Positions 43,328 through 52,440 of a DNA stretch of 64,000 bases are shown here, one piece after another. Numbering within the stretch: position 1 is the first letter of the stretch; each line of letters starts with the position of its first letter. Source of the stretch: VAZQ01 sp963725065 (GTDB taxonomy: Bacteria > Pseudomonadota > Alphaproteobacteria > Rhizobiales > Xanthobacteraceae); NCBI GenBank assembly GCA_963725065.1, contig CAVRXD010000053.1:248001-312000 (forward strand). The letters run 5' to 3'. The notes under the pieces were generated by a model. The model made no database searches and had not been told where the DNA came from. It was given only the letters and a program-made list of their open reading frames with translations. Made by a program: the position numbers and the translations under genes.

Positions 43328-44173
43328 TCACTCGCTATCGGCGCCAAACATCCGCACCTGGGCCTCGGCGGCAGCATCCGCCATGGTCATGAACACGGCG
43401 CCGGCCGCGGCCAGATCCTTCACCAGCCCTTCCAACGCCAACATGCGATACCCGCGGCCGATGACGTAGGGGTGCATGGTGTAGGTCAGCACGCCCCACT
43501 CGACCGTCTGCTGCATGTAGCTGAATTCGTCGCGCCAATTTTCCATGACCGTGCGCGCGGAGTGCAACCCGGGCAGCACCGTGGCCGGCGTACGCACGAA
43601 CTCGAAGTGCGGATAGTCGTCAAGCGACCAGCTGATCGGCATTTCGATCAACGCCGTTTCCTCGCCGAAGCGATAGGGCTTGCCAAGCTCGGCCTGATCG
43701 CCGCGCCGCGCGCGATACGGCCAATAATCCGCGCCCATCAGGCTTGAGTCGTACAGAAAGCCATGGGCGAGCAGGAGATCGATGGTGTTCTCGCTCAGGT
43801 CCCACGACGGTGAACGATAGCCACGCGCCTTGCGTCCGGTGAGCCGGGCGATGGCATCGTTGGCGCGGACGAGATCGGCCTCCTCTTCCTCCCGGCTCTG
43901 CTGCGCGGGGGGAATATGGGCCCAGCTGTGATGCGCCACCTCGTGCCCGTCCCGCACCACCGCCTCACAGGCGCCCGCGTGGCTCTCGATGGTAAATCCC
44001 GGGATGAACCAGGTGGCGCGGATACCGGAGGATTTGAGCAAGGCCAGGATGCGCCGCGCGCCGACGAGGCCGAACTCTCCGCGCGAGAGCGGCGTCGGGG
44101 TCGTCATGCCACGGGCGATGAAGCCCGATTGGGTATCGAAGTCGAAGGTCAGGCACACGATGTGGCGGGGCAC
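43328..44173 (-). CDS. Polysaccharide deacetylase (NodB homology, PuuE/PgdA-like)
   Basis: A 281-residue carbohydrate esterase-4 type protein without a signal peptide. The GTG at 44173 is chosen because GGGAG lies six bases before it; an upstream ATG at 44212 is possible. LTFDFDTQ (Asp11 and Asp13) and HEVAHHSWAH give the base and the metal triad, and RSPSWDLSENT is the conserved Arg motif. The cytosolic location fits the branch containing allantoinase-like and peptidoglycan-deacetylase-like enzymes, so the substrate may be a small amide rather than a polymer. Confidence 0.85.
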   Translation of the reverse strand: MPRHIVCLTFDFDTQSGFIARGMTTPTPLSRGEFGLVGARRILALLKSSGIRATWFIPGFTIESHAGACEAVVRDGHEVAHHSWAHIPPAQQSREEEEADLVRANDAIARLTGRKARGYRSPSWDLSENTIDLLLAHGFLYDSSLMGADYWPYRARRGDQAELGKPYRFGEETALIEMPISWSLDDYPHFEFVRTPATVLPGLHSARTVMENWRDEFSYMQQTVEWGVLTYTMHPYVIGRGYRMLALEGLVKDLAAAGAVFMTMADAAAEAQVRMFGADSE

Positions 44174-44268
44174 CTTTGTCTCCCGGAACGTGGACACGGG
44201 TGCAACCGGCATAGCATAGTCTCGCCGCCGCCTGCCCGCGCCTTCCCCCAACCCCTCATGACTGCACG

Positions 44269-45423
44269 ATGGCAACGCAAACGATCGGAATCATCGTCAA
44301 CGGCGCGACCGGCCGCATCGGCTCGACGCAGCATCTGGCCAATGCCCTCGTCCCGATCATCAATGAAGGCGGCCTCCCGCTCGGAAATGACCGTCTGATT
44401 CCGCGCCTGCTGCTGGTCGGCCGCGACGGCGAGCGTCTTGCCGAGGTCGCGCGCACCCACGGCATCCCGGAATGGACCACCGATCTTGATGCCGCGCTCG
44501 CGGATCCGGCCTGGACGATCTTTTTCGATGCCGCCGCGACCCAGCAACGCGTCGCCGTCCTCGCCAAGGCGCTGGCGGCCGGCAAGCACGTCTATTCCGA
44601 AAAGCCGGTGGCGCCCACCGCCGCGCTGGGCCTCACCCTGCTCAGAGAAGCCGAAGCGCGCGGGCGCAAGCACGGAGCGGTCGAAGACAAGGTCCATCTT
44701 CCCGGACTGCAGAAGCTCGCCGCCCTCATGGAGCGTGGCGCGCTCGGGCGCATCGTAGGATTCCGGCTCGAGTTCGGCTGGTGGGTGTTCGACGGCAGCG
44801 ACCGCCCTGCGCAGCGGCCGAGCTGGAACTACCGCGCGGGCGGCGGCGGCCTTATCCTCGATATGTATCCGCATTGGCGCTACGTCATCGAGACGATCAT
44901 CGGCCGTATCGTCCGGGTCGCTTCGGCCGAATGGATCGCCACCCCCGAGCGCATCGACGAGCAGGGCGCGCGCTATCCCGTCGCGGTCGAGGATTCGGCT
45001 ACCACCATGGTCGAGCTCGAGGGCGGTGTGTTCGGCACCATCCTGAGCTCATGGGCAACGCGCGTGCGCCGCGACGACCTGCTCACGCTGCAGGTGGACG
45101 GCACCAAGGGCTCGGCGGTCGCCGGTTTGCATCGATGTCACGTGCAGTCCGCGGCGCAGACGCCGGCGATTGCACATTTCAGCGTCATGAAGGATATCAA
45201 CGCCGATTATCGCAGCGAATGGGTCGACGCGCCGCCGCTCGCCGTCTATCGCAATCCGTACCGGGTCGGGTGGGAGCAGTTCCTGCGCCACGTCGCGGCC
45301 GATGCCCCACTGGCGTCCAATTTCGCGGCCGGCATTCGCGACGTCGCGTTCGCCGAAGCCTGCCATCGCAGCATGACCGAGCGGACTTGGATTGCGCTTC
45401 CACCGGCGGAGAAGGTGCCATGA
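44269..45423 (+). CDS. Gfo/Idh/MocA-family oxidoreductase
   Basis: A 384-residue dehydrogenase. The Rossmann part begins GIIVNGATGRIGSTQHL, unusual in having GATGRIG, and contains GKHVYSEKPVAPT, the EKP motif that holds nicotinamide and substrate. The C-terminal alpha/beta domain has ILDMYPHWRYV, with the His expected in catalysis, and ATTMVELEGGVFGTI. The family oxidises sugars, inositols and related polyols. The SDR gene downstream overlaps by four bases, so the two act together, likely successive oxidations of one substrate. Confidence 0.85.
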   Translation: MATQTIGIIVNGATGRIGSTQHLANALVPIINEGGLPLGNDRLIPRLLLVGRDGERLAEVARTHGIPEWTTDLDAALADPAWTIFFDAAATQQRVAVLAKALAAGKHVYSEKPVAPTAALGLTLLREAEARGRKHGAVEDKVHLPGLQKLAALMERGALGRIVGFRLEFGWWVFDGSDRPAQRPSWNYRAGGGGLILDMYPHWRYVIETIIGRIVRVASAEWIATPERIDEQGARYPVAVEDSATTMVELEGGVFGTILSSWATRVRRDDLLTLQVDGTKGSAVAGLHRCHVQSAAQTPAIAHFSVMKDINADYRSEWVDAPPLAVYRNPYRVGWEQFLRHVAADAPLASNFAAGIRDVAFAEACHRSMTERTWIALPPAEKVP

Positions 45424-46169
45424 ACGAGACCAGATCCCGCACCGCCCTGGTCACCGGCGCATCGACCGGGATCGGTCGGGCGACAGCGCTCGCGCTCGCC
45501 CGCGCAGGCTTCGATCTCGCCCTCGCCGATCTCGACGCGAACTGGTTGACCGACGTGGCGGCAGAGGCGCAGGGCCGCAAGGTCGTTCCCCTTGCGCTCG
45601 AGCTTCGCTCCGAGGACAGCATTGAACAGGCGGTCACGCAGGCGGCCGACGCGCTAGGCGCGATCGATCTGCTCGTGAACAATGCGGGCCGTCCACTGCA
45701 GAAACCTGCCACCGAGGTGACCTGGGCGGAGTGGAACGACGTCATCGACATCAACCTCAAGGGCAGTTTCTTTTTAAGCGCCGCCTTCGCCCGGCACTGC
45801 CGGAGCCATGGGCGTGGCGGCGCGGTGGTCAGCCTGGCGTCGACCCATGGCCTCACCGGCATTGCCGGCCGTTCGGTGTACGGCATTTCGAAAGGCGGCA
45901 TCATCCAGATGACCCGCATGCTCGCAATCGAGTGGGCGCCGCTCGGCATTCGGGTCAACGCGGTCGCGCCGACGACCGTGCTCACGCCGTCACGCGAAAA
46001 GCTGCTCAGCGAGCCCGAGGCCCGCGCGCGCATGCTCGCGCGCATCCCGCTCGGCCGCTTCCCGACGATGGACGAGATCGCCGCGGCGGTTTGCTATCTC
46101 GCGAGCGATGCTGCCGCTTCGATTACCGGCCAGATCCTGGTGCTTGATGGCGGCCTGACGGCGGCGTGA
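45420..46169 (+). CDS. Short-chain dehydrogenase/reductase
   Basis: A 249-residue classical SDR. TGASTGIG binds the coenzyme, NNAG and VVSLAST are present, and VYGISKGG carries the catalytic Tyr and Lys (YxxxK). It ends with TGQILVLDGGLTAA, the normal terminus. Asp in ALADLDANW suggests NAD preference. The ATG overlaps the Gfo/Idh/MocA stop (ATGA), a coupled pair for polyol or sugar-acid catabolism. Confidence 0.87.
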   Translation: MNETRSRTALVTGASTGIGRATALALARAGFDLALADLDANWLTDVAAEAQGRKVVPLALELRSEDSIEQAVTQAADALGAIDLLVNNAGRPLQKPATEVTWAEWNDVIDINLKGSFFLSAAFARHCRSHGRGGAVVSLASTHGLTGIAGRSVYGISKGGIIQMTRMLAIEWAPLGIRVNAVAPTTVLTPSREKLLSEPEARARMLARIPLGRFPTMDEIAAAVCYLASDAAASITGQILVLDGGLTAA

Positions 46170-46171
46170 TC

Positions 46172-46232
46172 GATCCACAGCTTGGCTGCGTTCGGGTGCG
46201 GCGCCTTCTTCAGGATGAACATGTCCCGCAAA
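46172..46232 (-). pseudogene. 60-base relic of a periplasmic iron/solute-binding protein
   Basis: On the minus strand the gap between the SDR and LLM genes reads RDMFILKKAPHPNAAKLWID. APHPNAAKLxxD is a very typical C-terminal motif of ferric-iron/spermidine-type receptors. No other part of the gene remains, so it is a tiny leftover. Confidence 0.4.
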
Positions 46233-47345
46233 TCAGGCCGCGGCGGCGGACTTGCCGATCGCCGCATTCACCCGCGGCATGACCTCTTCGGCCATCAATT
46301 GCATCGAGCGTTTGTTGAGCGCGGGCTCGGCCCAATCCATTCCGGCATAGACCAGTTCACCGAAATCGCCGATCTCTTCGCGTAACGCCAGGATCTGATC
46401 GACCACCTTGTTGACGCCGCCATGGATCACGCAGTGATCCATGACGTAGTCGTGGGTGATCTCCTCGTCCGGCTGCTCCTTGTGCGACTTGAACACATAA
46501 AGCCGCTTGCCGCGTTTCATCTTGGCGCGCATCTGCTCGTAGTAGAATCGATACGGGCTCTTCGGATCGTCACGACCGTAGCGCGCCGCCATTTTGTCGT
46601 CATCGAGAACACAGATCGCCCGCGCCACCCGCCAGTCCGCGACATTTGCCTCCGCGCCGGTCTCGGCCTTGCCTTTGCAATAATTCTCCCAGTGCGACTT
46701 CAGGTGCTTCGATAACAGAAAGTTGGCGGAGAGCGGATGAAAGTCGCGCTTTCCCATCAACACCACGCCGGGCGAGAACGGCGCCACCACGGTGCCGACG
46801 ATCTCGGGCCGCGGCGTCTGGTAGGGCTTGGCCATGATACCGACCCCGAGATCGAGCGTCATCGTCCGCGCGGTGGAGACCTTGAAACGGTTGTCGGGAA
46901 AGTCGATGTCGTAGGGCGGATCGCGCTCCCAGATGGCGAGTATCACATCGATCAATTCCGCGAACATCTTGTTGCGGTCCTGATCGAGGATGCCGAGCGC
47001 CTCCGCATCGGTCGTCAGCGCGCCGGGGCTCACTCCCAAAATAAAGCGGCCTTCGGACAGGTGATCGAACATCGCCGCCTGCACCGCGATCAGCACGGGA
47101 TGCATGTGCGAGAGGTTCGAGGTGCCGGTCGCCAGCTTGATCTGCTTCGTCTCGGGGATCAGCGTGGCATGGAACATCATGCTGTTCGTGATGGTCTCGC
47201 AGGCGTCGGTCAGGTGCTCGCCCATGAAGGCGTCGTAGAAGCCGAGCTTGTCGGCGAGGATGATGGCCTCGCGATCCTCCTTCAGCGTCTCGGCCCAGTT
47301 CCGGTGCATCGGGTGAACCGGCATGGTGAAGTAGCCCAGTCTCAT
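46233..47345 (-). CDS. LLM class flavin-dependent oxidoreductase (bacterial luciferase-like)
   Basis: A 370-residue TIM-barrel monooxygenase using FMN or F420. It begins MRLGYFTMPVHP, has DAFMGEHLTDACET, TGTSNLSHMHP and EGRFILGVSPGALTTD, the usual flavin-binding segments, and ends with DQILALREEIGDFGELVY. The ATG at 47345 is where similarity starts. Substrate unknown; members desulfonate, oxidise long-chain compounds or oxidise ketones. It is transcribed toward the SDR gene and not in a clear operon. Confidence 0.85.
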   Translation of the reverse strand: MRLGYFTMPVHPMHRNWAETLKEDREAIILADKLGFYDAFMGEHLTDACETITNSMMFHATLIPETKQIKLATGTSNLSHMHPVLIAVQAAMFDHLSEGRFILGVSPGALTTDAEALGILDQDRNKMFAELIDVILAIWERDPPYDIDFPDNRFKVSTARTMTLDLGVGIMAKPYQTPRPEIVGTVVAPFSPGVVLMGKRDFHPLSANFLLSKHLKSHWENYCKGKAETGAEANVADWRVARAICVLDDDKMAARYGRDDPKSPYRFYYEQMRAKMKRGKRLYVFKSHKEQPDEEITHDYVMDHCVIHGGVNKVVDQILALREEIGDFGELVYAGMDWAEPALNKRSMQLMAEEVMPRVNAAIGKSAAAA

Positions 47346-47576
47346 TCCGTCGTCTCCGATTTCGCTACCGCCCGGCACGCGCATGGGCCGTCGCCCAAGG
47401 GCGGATCATGTGGCCTAAAATGTCGGCTTGGCACAAGCAACAATTTGCAGCGCCGGGGCGCGCCGAACGACGAGCGCCGACGCATCAAAAGCGGCGGGCG
47501 GACCGCGCCCGTTCTGAGCACCAGCCCGCCCGCCGCCCGGATTCTGAACGCCGCCCGCGACGGCGGCGTGACGTCT

Positions 47577-49424
47577 TTACCGGCCCGCCTGCGCCTTGAG
47601 GGCGGCGAGGTCCGCGTCGCTGCGCAAGGTCATCACGCCCATCTGATTGGTGCGGTAGACCGGCAGGATCACCTTGGTGACGCCGTCGCGCTCGTCGAGC
47701 GAGATGTGACGGATTTCCGTGCCGCGCACCGGCAACTCGAAGATGGTCCACTTGGAGCTGGCCGGGTCGTATTTCAGGATCTGGTCGTTGGTCCAGAGGT
47801 TGCCCCACACATTGTGGTTCTTGTCGACCACCAGGTGATAGGGCTGCATCGAGGTTGGATCCGGCAGCGGGACCAAGGTTGCCTCGAGCGTCTTGGTATC
47901 GATCCGGCTCAAGGTGCCGCCCCACGAATTGCCGACCCAAAGCACGTCGGCGTTTTTGTCGGTGCCCATCCGTCGCGGTCCCTGCTGCCAGGGCAGCGGG
48001 CTGTTGAACGACAACTCGTCGAACTTGTCGTAGAACGCGCGCGCTTCCGGCGTGGCGCGGTCGAGCTCTGCCTGCACCGCCGGCAGCTTCACCTCCAGCG
48101 TCTTGCCGGTCGCCATGTCGCCCTTGCCGACCGTGTCGAACGCCATCTGCGTCCACCAGCCGTTGCCGTCACGGTCTCCGGCCGCGCCGTAGGTCATGCC
48201 GGTGCCGCGTGCGGTCTTGTAGGACAGCGATTTGAAGTCGGTGAAACGCTCGGTCTCGGGGTCGAAGCGCACGGCGCCGTCCGGCGCCGATGCCCAGACC
48301 TTGCCCTTGCCGTCGACGTCGAGCGTCACCGCCCCGCCGAGCGGAGACATGCTGGGAGGCGTCATGTAGACGTCGATCTTCTCGGCCTTGGGATCGAGCC
48401 GGCCCAGGCTGCGGCGGCCGGGATTGACGTCGAACCAGAAGATGCCCTGCTGATCGCGCACCAGACCGTGAGCGTTGGCCGCAAGGCCGTCGTTGCGGTT
48501 GACCTTGAGCAGCTTCACCGCGCCGGTCTTGCCGTCCACCTTGCCGACGGTGACCTGACGATTGGGATTGTTGGAGGTGAACCAGAGATTGCCATCGAAA
48601 TCCATGCCGCCGTCGTGAGTGATGAGCCCGAGCTTCGACGTCGTTCCCAGAGACCAATCGGTTCCGTCATTGGTCTGATAGGTGGTCCCGATCCCGCTCT
48701 CGGGGACCATGGGAAGATCGTAGAGTTTCCACACCACGCGCGCCGCTTCGCCGGACGGCCGCGGACGCGGCGTGACCTTCAGCGAGCTTTCTCCCGGTCC
48801 GCGCGCACGCGCAAGATAGGCTGCAAGCTGCTTCTGATTGAACTCGATGATGGCGTTCGGCTTGGGATTGGCGGGGTAGACGCCGTTGTTGGGTACGACC
48901 TTCATCAGGTCGATGATCTTGTTCCAGCCTTCTTCATCGAAACGGAACTGCAGCACGTAGCTGGGTGTATGGCAGCCGGTGCAGGCGTTGCGGAACACCC
49001 GCTTGATGCGCGCGTCCTCGTCGTTCGCCTCGGGCAGCGCCGCCATCAGCAATTCGCCGGGCAACTGCCGCACCCGTCGCTCGGCGTCGGTCATCGGCTG
49101 GAGCGTGAGGTCGGCCCGGCGCGCGGCGGTGAGATCGACCTCGCCCTTCGCCGTCTCGAACGCCAGCGCCTGCGCCCAAACATTGTATTTGCCGGCGGGC
49201 AGCGGTGGGAAGTAATAGTCCCCTTTATCGTCGGTGTAGACGCTGGTGGTGATGGTCGTGCCCTGCGCCTTGGCCGACACCGTAACCCCGCCCAGCTTCT
49301 CGCCCGACGCCGACGCGATCGTCCCGCTGAGCAATTGATCGGCGGCCTGTGCCGCGCCTGCGAAACTGCTTGCAACAAGACCAGCCGCAACCAGTGCGGC
49401 AACGCCCAACTGAGATGTCTTCAC
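47577..49424 (-). CDS. Exported heme c / beta-propeller protein with carboxypeptidase-regulatory-like domain
   Basis: A 615-residue periplasmic protein. The GTG at 49424 follows AAGGAGAAACGCC. After the signal peptide comes an Ig-like carboxypeptidase regulatory domain (about 30-110: SGTIASASGEKLGGVTV, GDYYFPPLPAGKY), then a single heme c site (Cys148-T-G-Cys151-His152), then a Vgb/SMP-30-like propeller (about 230-600) with repeated NLWFTSNN, VWASAPDGAVRF, VLWVGNSWGGTLSR units. The cytochrome gene 25 bases upstream supports a redox role. The catalytic activity is unknown; it is likely a periplasmic dehydrogenase or lyase coupled to cytochromes. Confidence 0.83.
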   Translation of the reverse strand: MKTSQLGVAALVAAGLVASSFAGAAQAADQLLSGTIASASGEKLGGVTVSAKAQGTTITTSVYTDDKGDYYFPPLPAGKYNVWAQALAFETAKGEVDLTAARRADLTLQPMTDAERRVRQLPGELLMAALPEANDEDARIKRVFRNACTGCHTPSYVLQFRFDEEGWNKIIDLMKVVPNNGVYPANPKPNAIIEFNQKQLAAYLARARGPGESSLKVTPRPRPSGEAARVVWKLYDLPMVPESGIGTTYQTNDGTDWSLGTTSKLGLITHDGGMDFDGNLWFTSNNPNRQVTVGKVDGKTGAVKLLKVNRNDGLAANAHGLVRDQQGIFWFDVNPGRRSLGRLDPKAEKIDVYMTPPSMSPLGGAVTLDVDGKGKVWASAPDGAVRFDPETERFTDFKSLSYKTARGTGMTYGAAGDRDGNGWWTQMAFDTVGKGDMATGKTLEVKLPAVQAELDRATPEARAFYDKFDELSFNSPLPWQQGPRRMGTDKNADVLWVGNSWGGTLSRIDTKTLEATLVPLPDPTSMQPYHLVVDKNHNVWGNLWTNDQILKYDPASSKWTIFELPVRGTEIRHISLDERDGVTKVILPVYRTNQMGVMTLRSDADLAALKAQAGR

Positions 49425-49449
49425 GGCGTTTCTCCTTGTGCTGGTCCGT

Positions 49450-49788
49450 TCACCGGGTGGCGGTGGCGGGGACCGTCTTAAGGTAAGCGATGATCGCGTC
49501 GATCTCGCCGCGCTGCAGGTAATGCTTGAAGGCGGGCATGCGCGGTGTGCCCTCGCTGATGACGCCACGGATCACTTCGTCGCTGCCGCCCGCGGTGTCC
49601 TTGGACAGGCCGGGGCCATAGGTTCGCGCATTGATCGCGGGCGGCAAATGACAGACACCGCAGGACTGCGCGAACACCTGCCGGCCCAATTTCTGCGTGT
49701 CGTTGAGGGTATCGTCCGCCTGTTGCGCGAAAGCGTCCTGAGTCCAGGCGGTCAACAAAAGCAAGAGAATCGCGGCGGTGCGCGTCAT
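49450..49788 (-). CDS. Small c-type cytochrome
   Basis: A 112-residue exported monoheme cytochrome. The signal peptide (AAILLLLLTAWTQDAFA) is followed by the heme site CGVCH and by GTPRMPAFKHYLQRGEIDAI, where Met is the axial ligand. It is the first gene of a pair with the heme/propeller protein and probably takes its electrons. Confidence 0.88.
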   Translation of the reverse strand: MTRTAAILLLLLTAWTQDAFAQQADDTLNDTQKLGRQVFAQSCGVCHLPPAINARTYGPGLSKDTAGGSDEVIRGVISEGTPRMPAFKHYLQRGEIDAIIAYLKTVPATATR

Positions 49789-50048
49789 CTCAGAATCCTC
49801 CCGACACTATTCTTTTTGGCGATTCTACCCTCGCGAGCGCGCAAACGGAAGGCTTCAAGCCAAGGCGGCACCGCTTGACCGCTATGCACTCGCCGGGGAG
49901 TTGCAGGGCGAAGGCGATCGCCGGCAGCGGCTGGTCGCTCTCGCCGCAGCTGGGTGACCGGCCGATCATCGACGGAAGGTAGCCGCGGCTGTCCCGATTG
50001 GAATTCCTGCAAAATACAGCAGAGGATCTGGCCGACCTTTGACCCTCT

Positions 50049-50258
50049 ATGCATATTGCGTTCGTGGTGGATCAGTCATTCAAATTCCGGCTTGCAGTAC
50101 AGCCCCGTACCAGACCGATCGGGACGTACACCTATGTCATTACGCGCAAGGACGACCCTGATTGGGGCGAGACCAGTGCGGAATATTTCTTCACCCGCGA
50201 GGAGGCCTCGGCGGCGGGCCGGGCGGCGCTCGACCGCCTCAAACGCCGGACGTCGTGA
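50049..50258 (+). CDS. Small hypothetical protein
   Basis: A 69-residue protein with no known domain. Its second half (YTYVITRKDDPDWGETSAEY, then FFTREEASAAGRAALDRL) looks like a real beta-strand plus helix unit of the kind found in many small rhizobial proteins. No good ribosome site is visible. The region 49789-50048 before it shows nothing I recognise. Confidence 0.4.
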   Translation: MHIAFVVDQSFKFRLAVQPRTRPIGTYTYVITRKDDPDWGETSAEYFFTREEASAAGRAALDRLKRRTS

Positions 50259-50340
50259 GGGACCGCGAGCGCGCACCCGCACGACGGAGTCGATCCGCTC
50301 AGTCCGGGGGAAAGGCGGATGCTTCCGGACTCGCGTCAGC

Positions 50341-51321
50341 CTAATCGAGCTTCACGCCGGACTCGTTGACGGCAGCCTCCCAGCTGTGCGCTTCCTCGCC
50401 GAGCTTGGCCCCAAATTCCCGCGCCGTCAGGCTCCCGGTCTCGAAACCGAGCTTGGCGATGCTAGCCTGCATCTCGGGCGCCCGCAGCCCTTCGACGATC
50501 GCACCGTTGAGCTTGTCGATGATGGCCTCGGGGGTTCGGGCCGGGGCGAGCAGTCCGCTGCGGAGATACGCCGGAAATCGGTCGAACCCGCTTTCCCCCA
50601 TCGTGGGCACGTCGGGAAGCTCGGGCCATCGCACCTCGCTCGTCACCGCGAGCGCGCGCAACCGCCCTTCCCGGATGAGGGGGAGGAGGACCGCCTTGGA
50701 GGTCATGCCGATCTGAATCTGTCCGCCCAATAAATCCGCGATCGCGGGCGCGGCTCCCTTGTACGGAATGAAGGCAATGTCGGTGCTGGTCCGGGCGCGA
50801 AACAGCTCCAGGCAGATATGTGGACCGATTCCAACGGTGGACCCAGACGTGAGCTTGCCAGGGTTTGCCTTCGCGTATTGCACCAGTTCCTGCAGCGTTT
50901 TCGCGGGCACGGACGGGTTGACCACCAGCGCGTTGGAGTCTTGCCCGATCAGGGCCACCGCGGTGAAGTCTTTGAGCGGCTCGAAATTCAGATTTCGATA
51001 GAGCGACTGCGCGATGGCGTTGGGGTTGGTGCCGCCCAGCAGCAGCGTGTAGCCATCGGGGCTTGCCTGCGCCACGGCCTTCGCGCCGGTTCGTCCCCCG
51101 GCACCCGGCAGATTTTCGATGATGACGCTTTGCCCCAACTTCGACGACAGCGGTTGCGTGACGAGGCGCGCCGCGACGTCGGATGGCCCTCCCGCAGGGA
51201 ACGGCACGACGATCTTGATCAGCCTTTCGGGGTAGGATTGTGCGTTGGCCGGATGACTGCCGGTCACGGCCAGGCTCACGGCCACGATTGCATAAAGCAC
51301 AAATGCCTTCGTACCCATCAT
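50341..51321 (-). CDS. Tripartite tricarboxylate transporter receptor (Bug/TctC family)
   Basis: A 326-residue periplasmic receptor: signal peptide to about residue 27 (ANAQ), IKIVVPFPAGGPSDVAARL, ENLPGAGGRTGAKAV, SPDGYTLLLGGTNPNAI and FIPYKGAAPAIADLLGGQI are the family blocks in order. No transporter membrane genes are near. It is the second orphan Bug receptor of the window and shares only family-level similarity with the one at 9610. Confidence 0.88.
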   Translation of the reverse strand: MMGTKAFVLYAIVAVSLAVTGSHPANAQSYPERLIKIVVPFPAGGPSDVAARLVTQPLSSKLGQSVIIENLPGAGGRTGAKAVAQASPDGYTLLLGGTNPNAIAQSLYRNLNFEPLKDFTAVALIGQDSNALVVNPSVPAKTLQELVQYAKANPGKLTSGSTVGIGPHICLELFRARTSTDIAFIPYKGAAPAIADLLGGQIQIGMTSKAVLLPLIREGRLRALAVTSEVRWPELPDVPTMGESGFDRFPAYLRSGLLAPARTPEAIIDKLNGAIVEGLRAPEMQASIAKLGFETGSLTAREFGAKLGEEAHSWEAAVNESGVKLD

Positions 51322-51375
51322 TCCCTCTCAGAGATGGATCCAATCCGGCGCGGGCAGCATATGGGGAGGGAGTTC

Positions 51376-51405
51376 CAAAGGAAACTCCCCCAAAGGAAAC
51401 TCCCC
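51376..51405. repeat. Two tandem copies of CAAAGGAAACTCCCC
   Basis: A perfect 15-base direct repeat at 51376-51390 and 51391-51405 upstream of the Bug gene (51321) and before the integrase relic. It could be slippage or a pair of binding sites. Confidence 0.5.
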
Positions 51406-51421
51406 TCTGTCCGCCGCCCCC

Positions 51422-51510
51422 TTGCTCCGGTCGCGGCGGGGGGTTGCCAGCTGTTCGGTGCCTGAAATCTGCGCTATCACCGGCCGTTCGCCCCACGCGG
51501 TGCATACCGC
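51422..51510 (+). pseudogene. Relic of a phage-type tyrosine recombinase C-terminus
   Basis: The translation SVPEICAITGRSPHAV matches the segment just before the catalytic Tyr of phage integrases, where the usual text is EIxAITGHS. Here His is replaced by Arg and no YLxR block follows, so it is a dead end fragment of about 25 residues. It marks the left border of the accessory stretch that follows. Confidence 0.5.
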
Positions 51511-51547
51511 CACCGCTCTAGGTCGAGAGAGGGCAAGGGATCGCGGC

Positions 51548-51871
51548 ATGGACGAGAGGGCGCTCGAAGAACTGTGCAAATGGCACGACGAGCAGGCAGC
51601 AATGCTCCGCAGCGAGGCCGGAAACCTCCCCGCGGCCGCCGTCGCCGCCGACATGCACGCCAAGACCTCCGCGGCGCTTCGCGAAGCCGCGGACGAGATC
51701 AAGCGCCTGCGACCGGGTGCCGAGCCGGGCTTCAGCAATTTCGATGAGGCCGGCGGCAACAAGCCCGATCGCAGCATCGGCAACATTCCAGCGCCGATCT
51801 TCTGGTCGCTGGCGATCGGACAAGTCGTGTTCTTGGGGTGGCTGATTTTTCAGACGCTGGGTTGGCTGTAA
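51548..51871 (+). CDS. Small protein with C-terminal membrane anchor
   Basis: A 107-residue protein. A charged helical N-terminal part (MDERALEELCKWHDEQAAML, then AADMHAKTSAALREAADEIK) is followed by a linker and one C-terminal transmembrane helix (IFWSLAIGQVVFLGWLIFQT). The plan resembles small phage or plasmid structural/regulatory proteins with a tail anchor. It directly follows the integrase relic, which supports a mobile-element origin. Function unknown. Confidence 0.55.
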   Translation: MDERALEELCKWHDEQAAMLRSEAGNLPAAAVAADMHAKTSAALREAADEIKRLRPGAEPGFSNFDEAGGNKPDRSIGNIPAPIFWSLAIGQVVFLGWLIFQTLGWL

Positions 51872-52215
51872 TCCGCGCGCGAGCGCCTCGAAATGGAGCT
51901 GCGCTCGAAGGGCTCCCGGGCATCGCGCGCCGTCTCCTGCGCGGCGAGTTCGACCCGGCGAGCTATCGCCCGCATCCCGCCGACGATTCCATGCTGGCCT
52001 ACTCATGCGCGCAAAACCGCACCATCGTTCGCCTGGCCGCCTGCGGCGCGCTGCCAAGGTCAATTCACCGCCGACGCGCGGTGCAGCGAACGGCGCCCCG
52101 ACGCGCGAGCGCAGGCTCGCAGGCGGGGCGGAGCGGACCGCTTCATTGGCTACGAAGCGCAAATATTTGGCAGAAAGGAACAAGTCTGAGGGGAGGCGTC
52201 CGGCGACTAAGAGGC

Positions 52216-52440
52216 ATGACAACGATCTTGCGCAAATACCATTCCGTGGCCCGATGCACCCTGCTGGGCGAAATGATTGAGGATACCGCGCACCGTTACT
52301 ACTACCGCCCGCACGTCGGCGGTGAATTGACCTTTGCCGACAAGGAATCGCCGGCCATCCACCTCACGCCGTGCCCGGCGTGCCCGGACTGGCCCGCCGG
52401 CCAACAACGCGGCAGCGCCGTCGGGACGAACTCGCGATGA
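52216..52440 (+). CDS. Small hypothetical protein, coupled to a tiny membrane protein
   Basis: A 74-residue protein: MTTILRKYHSVARCTL, then HRYYYRPHVGGELTFADK and IHLTPCPACPDW. The Tyr-rich strand and the CPAC pair look like a compact metal-binding unit. AAGAGGC precedes the ATG. Its stop overlaps the start of the 52437 gene by four bases. No known family. Confidence 0.5.
   Translation: MTTILRKYHSVARCTLLGEMIEDTAHRYYYRPHVGGELTFADKESPAIHLTPCPACPDWPAGQQRGSAVGTNSR

Noticed and set aside
46737..49481. A 914-codon open frame on the plus strand
   Set aside because: It is the antisense of the LLM oxidoreductase and the heme/propeller gene, both of which show clear family motifs and export signals.
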